Shown here one piece after another: positions 57,701 to 64,000 of a DNA stretch of 64,000 nucleotides. The DNA is taken from NCBI RefSeq assembly GCF_022539315.1, contig NC_066314.1, positions 66,387,543 through 66,451,542 of the forward strand, written 5' to 3'. Source of the DNA: Serinus canaria (taxonomy: Eukaryota > Chordata > Aves > Passeriformes > Fringillidae). Within the stretch, counting starts at the first letter, position 1; each line of letters opens with the position of its first letter. Made by a program: the position numbers and the translations under genes. Below the pieces are notes generated by a model. It was not told the origin of the DNA and did no database searches. It saw only the letters and a list, made by a program, of their open reading frames with translations.

Positions 57701-60700
57701 GTGTGGAGTGAAGCAGAGGAGAAAAGGGAAGGAGAAATTTCAAGCAAATAGTCCCACCAAAACAGGAGTCCCATCAATGATGTCAAACCAAGTTTGTTCT
57801 GTATTTGATAGCAATATTTGCCTGTTCTAAAGGATATAGCACAGGTAATTTAGGGGGTTTGCCTTCAGATTTCATATAGATTTTGTAAGACTAATCTTAC
57901 CTGTAGTGCTCAGTGCTGATGTTTAAATTGTACAAGTTTAAAGTAACCACAAGATCAATGAAATGCTGATATGTATTTCAACCTTAGCATAACCTGAGAT
58001 ACCTTTTAGATTTGCTTTGTAAAAGATGTTACCAACCTATCAAAGTTTTTTAGGAAGAGTTTATGCTCCAAAATACATTTCAACTTGTTTCTCTCATCTT
58101 TTTTGTCTTTGCTTTTCTATTATTCTGTAAAACATAAAATTAAAATTTTAGTTTGTACCCACAAATACGCAGTGAGAGGGGAAAAAGGAGCAAGGGGGAA
58201 AGTACAATCAGAAGTTTTTAGCAGTTTGATTAATGAGGACTCTGGCAAAGACTGGTATTTCCTTTTGCATTGTTATAGAAGTAGCATTTCACTTTTTTCT
58301 TAAAATCAGTTGTCTTTGGTAGTAAGTATCTAAGTAGTTTAAAGAGACAACAAACTGTATCTATTAAACATTCAGCAGACACATGCCTGATCTTGAGAGG
58401 CTTGTTTGCTGCTGATCACTTGAGAATTTGTAGCAGGTCAGTCTCCCAGAAGCCAAAAGAAAGGCATGTACCAAAAAAATTCCACTTCTGTGTAGCATTT
58501 AGTGCAAGGATATCTTGAGAGTCTCCATCCAGACTCTTACAATTCCAACAGAATGTGTTAGTGTGGAGTCCAAAGAAGAACTTGAATGACAGTGCCATCC
58601 ATCTGCTTAGCTGAGCTGTAGTTCCTACCCAGTAACTTTTCAATTTATTGACCATTTTCAACCAAATTTGACAGAGGTAAAGAAGTCTCAAAGATTTTGT
58701 AGATTTATAGGAACTGAATTAACATGCACAGCTGGGCAGAGGCAAAAAGAGCCCAAAGCAGAGCTCCCACCCAGGGGAAGGCCAGGAGAATTGAGCTGTG
58801 CTGGGTTTTGTTTGGCTGTAGCACACACATAGGGCTGGCCATTCAGAATGTGCACACCCTCACTCTGGTCCCAGCTGAACCTTGCCTGCAGACACCATGG
58901 GGGAGGCAGGCTGCAGAAAGAGATTGTTACAAGGGTTGAAGGCCATGCTTAGAAGATGGAGAATCCAAATCCAAAGCACTCAGATTTCATCAGTCAGTAG
59001 AGAAGGGTGGTAAAGTGGACTCACATGCTCTTCAAGGGTAGCCATGCTGTCTGCAAAAGAAATTGCTGCTTTACTCATTAGAGAAGGAGTGAAGAGCTCA
59101 CAATAGTCCAGGAGTGGATGTAGCAGCATACTTTAACAAAATAACCAGTTGTTAAGCTAATTTAAGTCAATTACTCTTTTCTGTTTTAAGGGTGTGTGGC
59201 AGCAAAAGATAATGATCTTATATTCTCTTCTGCAGCAAGACCTTTGTCTCCCGTGGTGTGGAATCAGGATGAGATTTGCCCTAACAAACTGCACCACAGG
59301 GCAGGCTCATAACCCAAAAAACACCTGCTTATTTCTTATTTTTATCTGCTCAAAACTGGAATGTGAACATAACCAGTTCTCATACTTTACCTCAGGAATT
59401 AAAATAGCAGCTCATTTTATTTGCTATTCTGTCTCCAGATCAATTTCAGTCAATAATCTCTTGGGCTTTCTGTTGTGTGAGAGATCCAGGATTCTTTGGG
59501 GGTGTTGTTGTGGGTTACCATTTCTCCTGCTGATACTGCCTGAATGTAGTTTCTTGAGGCATAGCCCACCCATTCTCTAAAAATTACTTTTACTGTGTGG
59601 TTGTAAATGTCCTCAGACTGCAGCACTCCCTCAGACATCTTTGAGATACAGGAAGACACACCTTAGTGATATTTCTGCCTAAGACCCTTACATGCAGTGG
59701 AGAGATGCCAGAGAAGTAACATATTTGGCTTGCTCCTGAGTAGTTAACCATGAGAGGAGGCATTTTTTATTTTTAGTTCCCTTTCAAACCTGTGACTGGG
59801 CAGGTTCCAGCTTTTATGGAACAAGTAATTGAGAAAGGCAGTTCTATTACCACTGATCTTAAACCCATCTTGAGGTATCTCTAAAAAGAGTAAAAGTGAG
59901 CTAAAGAAACATATATTATAATGATTGTATGGTATAGCACAAAAAAGAATCCCAAATTCAGATCTGATTTGGATTTTTCTTTGTGTCACTGGTTTTTTTC
60001 ATACAGGAATCAGAGCAATAGATTTCAGTAAACTTTGTCACTGGGTGATTCCATGGTTTTATAGTTTGTCCATCTCCTAAGGAGCTAAGTTCCAAGGGAC
60101 ACATTCCTGTACAGGGAAAATTTCAGTTCCAAGTTTATTTTTAATCCCATCCACATATGTCCACAGATGTCAAGTCTCACAGAGCATGCCCTATCTAGAT
60201 GATCTGCCTCCTTTAGTTCAGTTCAAAGGCTTGCAGAGTATGAATTCTTCAGGATGAGGCTTCTCAGTAATTATCACATGTGGGGAGATGAAGAGAAAAA
60301 TGACATCTTTAGACAGAGAAATTAGCTGGACTGATAAAGTCACTTCATAAAGTAATATTGTTGGAACATGGCCAGCAGCCAATGCAGAAGGCAGCATCTC
60401 AGGTAGAGCTGTGTTAAATCCTGCAGGCTTTGACAGACCCCAGCAGCTGCACAGGCTCTTTGCTGGGCTCACAAAAGCACAGGCTCCAGCATGTGCAGAA
60501 ATGTAGGAACAGGAATGGCTTTCATGTCTATGCAGTTGAAATTTGTGCTGGTTTGCTGCTAACAGAAATCTCAGTTGCTAATCTTAAATATAGCCAAAAG
60601 GAAAGCCAGACCTAACTAAGGATGTGTCTTTTAAACTTTGCAAAGAAAGATGGCAGCTCAGTGTGTGCCATCTCTTTGCAAATTTGAGAAATGTCTCCCT

Positions 60701-63700
60701 TTTCATAAAATACCATGAGTGGGAAGGTGGCACAGAGTTAAATACTTAAACAATCTTTCAGACTCTAATGCTCTAGGTCAGTATAGACTCAAGGTAGTTT
60801 ATTTAGGGTAGGTGTAGATAAAATCAAGGCAGGTCATCATATTTAAAGAAGAGGCAATAACAGGGATTATTCTTTCTCTGTTTCTCACAGCCAGATTCCA
60901 GCAGGGAGCTGGTTGGACATTAACAGGGATTATGGCTCACTGCAGGTTTTTTAACAAGTAGAAAAGAACTATCCAAAAGCCTTCACCAAAGCATCATTCT
61001 CAGAGATAGTGAGTTCAGCCCACACTTTGCAAGCACAATCACCTGAGTTTGTCCATTCTATTTCTATGTTATTAGTGACAAAAATGTTCCTGCTCTGTTC
61101 CTTTTGTGTGTGCTTCCAGTGCAATATTCTACTCAGATTAAAATGAGATAACTCCTTCAGTGCACTGACACACTGCCTCCACCTCATGCTCATTGGTCAC
61201 AAGTACAGTCATTATATTAATATTTACTTGATGTGGGGTTTTTTTAAAGTCTACATTAAGGGATTAATAAAGCTTGTTTAGACTGGTGAGCAAAACCAAA
61301 ATTACCCCACGCAAATATTCTGCAGAAAATGAGAAAGGAGTCACTGATGTCATCGTTTGTGCTGTGTTTCATGGTGGAGGGACAGACTTGATGCAAATTC
61401 TTTCAGTAAGTTGCTGCAATGAGCACATGAAGCAGACTGGACTAATAGAGAGAATGCACAGCTCATGAGCTGTTTCTGAGAGAGCTTCTCTAGAGATACA
61501 GAAATGTGTGATCCCCATGAATAAAACGTGGTTCCAAAAGTTTTCCAGGCTAATGGTTACCAGAGCATGAGCTGTCCTGCAGAAATGCTTAAGAAAGGTA
61601 TGTACTCTCATTAGAACACACAGCTCTGTGCAAGCTTTCAAATGAAAACATTCTGTAAAATATATTCTAAACAATGTCTCTAGTTATATCTGTGGCTTTC
61701 AAATTTATGAGTGGGATTCCACAATAAGGAGTTTGTCAGATCTGGGCAGCACTCCTCTAGGCTTTACCAGCTGGAGTGCAGAATATGTCTCTGACTTCCC
61801 CCTAAACTTTGTGGATCAGCATCAGTTCTGATTTTTCTCATGAAATAACTGTGATAAAATCTATTAATTTGGTCTTTAGTGTTGAGGGGCACAAGCAAGC
61901 TACCAGTGTGGCCTGCAGTGAACATAAAATAATGTACTTTTAGGAACCTGCAGGTGAGAGGGTGCTTTGAAGCAGTACTTCCATGAATGAGGAACTGAGT
62001 GATTCTTTAAAAATTAACTATGGCTACAGTTTTGGCAAGTAAAATAGTGTACATGTGCAGTTTGCAATGAAAGTCTTCAGGTCTTGGTTATGTTAGTTTA
62101 ACCCTGGTGATTTCCTTGTTTACCCAAACATTTAGTGAATAAAGAATATAGGCAGAAGTGAACTATATGGTACCCAGGGAAAAAAAGTAATGAAAACACA
62201 GTGAAATCATGGCAGGGCCATGAAACAACCAAAGGGAGCATGTTTAAAGTAGTTCTGATGCTGGTTGTTCACATTCAGGATTAAAACAGATTTATCTCAT
62301 GTTTTCTCCTGGTGCTTTTTTCTTTTAATATAACTGCCTGGTGTAGCAAAGGATGGGGAGGAGGAAAGAGTTAAATAATGACAGGAAGTAAAAAAGGGCA
62401 TTACAGTAACTGTATCAAAAGGAAAATTGCAGAAATTCTGGGCTGCAAAAAGGGAGATGAGTTCTGATATTTCTAGAGTAAAGTTTAATATATGACCAGG
62501 GGAAGTTGAGGTATTTTAGATGCAGTAGCCTTGCAAATGTTGTGGTTTAGACCTGCAGTTGATAGACTCTGGTCTGCAGAGCCAAGGCCTCCACAGCCAT
62601 TCCTGGCTTTCAGCTAGGAGCTGGAGAGTGTGGTGGTGGCTCTTGAGTAGTTTTGAGAATTTACACCAGTGTGAAGGGCTTGGGACTGCTCTTTGCATGG
62701 TGACTGTTGGAGGAAAAGAAGAGCATTGCTAAGGGCTTTGACAAGCTGTGGGGGCTTTGGGGAAGGTATAATTGGAGGGCCAGCAGTAATTTTATGAAAT
62801 CTGTCCAAAAAGAAGTGAAATGAAGGTACCTTCTGGAAAAAAATCACAAAACCTACCGTGTTGTGGAGTTTTAGCCAGTTTTCTTCATTCCAGCATTTTT
62901 TCTGCACATGCCTGTCAGGGCACATGGTATTTTTTATAAGCAAAATTTGAAGCTGACATCCAGTTCCTATCACTGCTAGGAGGTTTTAGACAAAAGCACT
63001 CCTGACACAACTGATTTGTCTGCACTGCTCATTTATTTTCTCACAGGACCCTGTGGTTAAACCACTTTGTTGTTCATACTTTTTACAGTGATGTAGAAAT
63101 GCTTGCCCTAGGATCTGAGCCATAACCTCATGAGGTGGGAGAGGATTGTATAATAGCACCATGACAAACCAGCTCAGGACTGCAGGATGTTGGAGTGGTT
63201 CCCCACAGAAAAGTAAACGGTTTGTTTTTAAATCATTACAACAGCCATTTGGTCTAGAAATTTCCATCCTTTTGGACTTTTTTTTTTCCTGTGGAGGACC
63301 ATAGGAGAGAAACTCAGTTCGTGTATGTACAGTTATTTTTAAAATTTACAGTAAAAGTTTGTCATTAGTAGTCCAGTCTTAAGCAGAAGCTTTTTAATTC
63401 TGTTTTATATAAAAAAATAACTGTAAAAATATTATCATATATTTGATTTGCAGCACTGCTTGGGCTTTAAATTTTGGAAAATAATTTTTAGTGCTGTCTA
63501 TCAGGAAATAAGCTGCTTTTCTTCCATCTTTTCATTTTTGCCTAATTCCAATCCAATATATATGCATAAATTAGTTCCTTTGATGGAATCACTATAGTAA
63601 TTTTGGCATTTTCTTGCCAAGACTTGCCACAAACACACACACTTAAATGAACAGCAGCTGCAGTGGGAGGTCAGGTTGAATTAAAGGGGGAACATAGAAA

Positions 63701-63907
63701 ATGTCCTTCTAGGTGAACTGATCCCTTGTCACCATCAGGACACTGCAGAGATTGTTCTGGGTTTAAATATTCAAAGGGCTCTAATGGAGCTAAGCAACTA
63801 AACCATATTTGGCAAGTAGGAGGAATTTTGGAACTTATCTCCCTCTTCTTCTGAAAAGTTGAGCTTTGAAACTCTCAAATGATCTGATGAAAATCCCAAA
63901 TAATAAG
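54773..63907. other. ERC1: Intron stretch, no gene seen
   Basis: No exon or mobile element is recognised. 56450-56640 is GC/TG-rich with GGGGCAGGAATC twice (about 56462 and 56513), and open frames in several phases there reflect composition. The short hairpin at 60637-60682 is listed separately. Confidence 0.65.
60637..60682 (+). repeat. Imperfect short hairpin, 17 bp plus 2-nt bulge
   Basis: TTTGCAAAGAAAGATGGCA pairs with TGCCATCTCTTTGCAAA around a 10-nt loop, with two extra bases in the left arm. The 46-nt structure is shorter than a typical microRNA precursor, and pairing does not extend usefully beyond it. Confidence 0.7.
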
Positions 63908-64000
63908 AATTGCAGCATATTTTAGGTTGGAGTAGACCTCTGTGTCTGGCCACGTGCTGAGAGCATCACTAATTAGAGCAGTTTGTTGCTCAAGGCCTTG
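63908..64000 (-). mobile_element. CR1 LINE 3' fragment, cut by window edge
   Basis: Read on the plus strand it gives TTTTAGGTTGGAGTAGACCTC, then GAGAGCATCACTAATTAGAG and CAGTTTGTTGCTCAAGGCC, matching the reversed CR1 3' UTR pattern (GTTGGAAGAGACCTC ... AGAGCAGGTTGCTCA). It is more diverged than the copy at 30119. The rest lies outside the window. Confidence 0.75.

Larger units (their letters stand above)
44196..64000 (+). other. ERC1: Start of next ERC1 intron (open at window end)
   Basis: The interval begins at the donor after LKQQ and runs to the window edge with no ERC1 exon found. Recognised contents are a TA microsatellite (54736-54772), a short imperfect hairpin (60637-60682) and a CR1 end at the right edge. 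Confidence 0.85.

Noticed and set aside
44196..64000. Search for the next ERC1 exon (expected Thr-Gln-Asn-Arg-Met-Lys)
   Set aside because: No matching open segment with splice sites was found, so the exon is placed outside the window.

Overview
This looks like a 64-kb piece of vertebrate, most likely bird (probably songbird), nuclear DNA. The base composition is AT-rich and CpG-poor. Only two short exons with good splice sites are present in a long unspliced background. The interspersed repeats are CR1 LINE fragments, plus one long terminal repeat whose ends and internal blocks resemble LTRs common in passerine genomes (recognised from memory, not by search).

The only gene I can support is ERC1 (ELKS/CAST family, RAB6-interacting, active-zone and cortical scaffold) on the + strand. 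Two consecutive coding exons lie at 532-692 and 44051-44195. They splice in frame to 102 codons of coiled coil near the C-terminal end of the protein. The window therefore reads: tail of an upstream intron (1-531), exon, a 43.4-kb intron (693-44050), exon, and at least 19.8 kb of the next intron (44196-64000). The start codon, the C-terminal exons and the promoter are all outside the window. I found no RNA gene, CRISPR array, operon or nested protein-coding gene. The many open frames of 60-194 codons are at the level expected by chance or come from repeats.

The intron repeats are: CR1 3' ends at 5668-5783 (+), 20555-20745 (-), 30119-30395 (-) and 63908-64000 (-, cut by the window edge); a much older CR1-clade ORF2 remnant at about 35590-36790 (+) that still shows endonuclease-region motifs; a solo-type LTR at 20215-21239 interrupted by a CR1 fragment; a six-copy 51-61-bp minisatellite at 32628-32962; and AT-rich microsatellites at 41899-42002 and 54736-54772.

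The most unusual structures are near-perfect inverted repeats with almost no spacer: 53-bp arms with a 3-nt loop at 40519-40627, 33-bp perfect arms with a 2-nt loop at 19122-19189, and 16-bp perfect arms at 19060-19097. They match no transposon I know. They look like snap-back (template-switch) events or assembly fold-back artefacts, and if real would form long RNA hairpins in ERC1 pre-mRNA. A seven-CpG cluster at 16246-16290 is the best candidate for an unrecognised conserved or regulatory element. I see no convincing new multi-gene system here.
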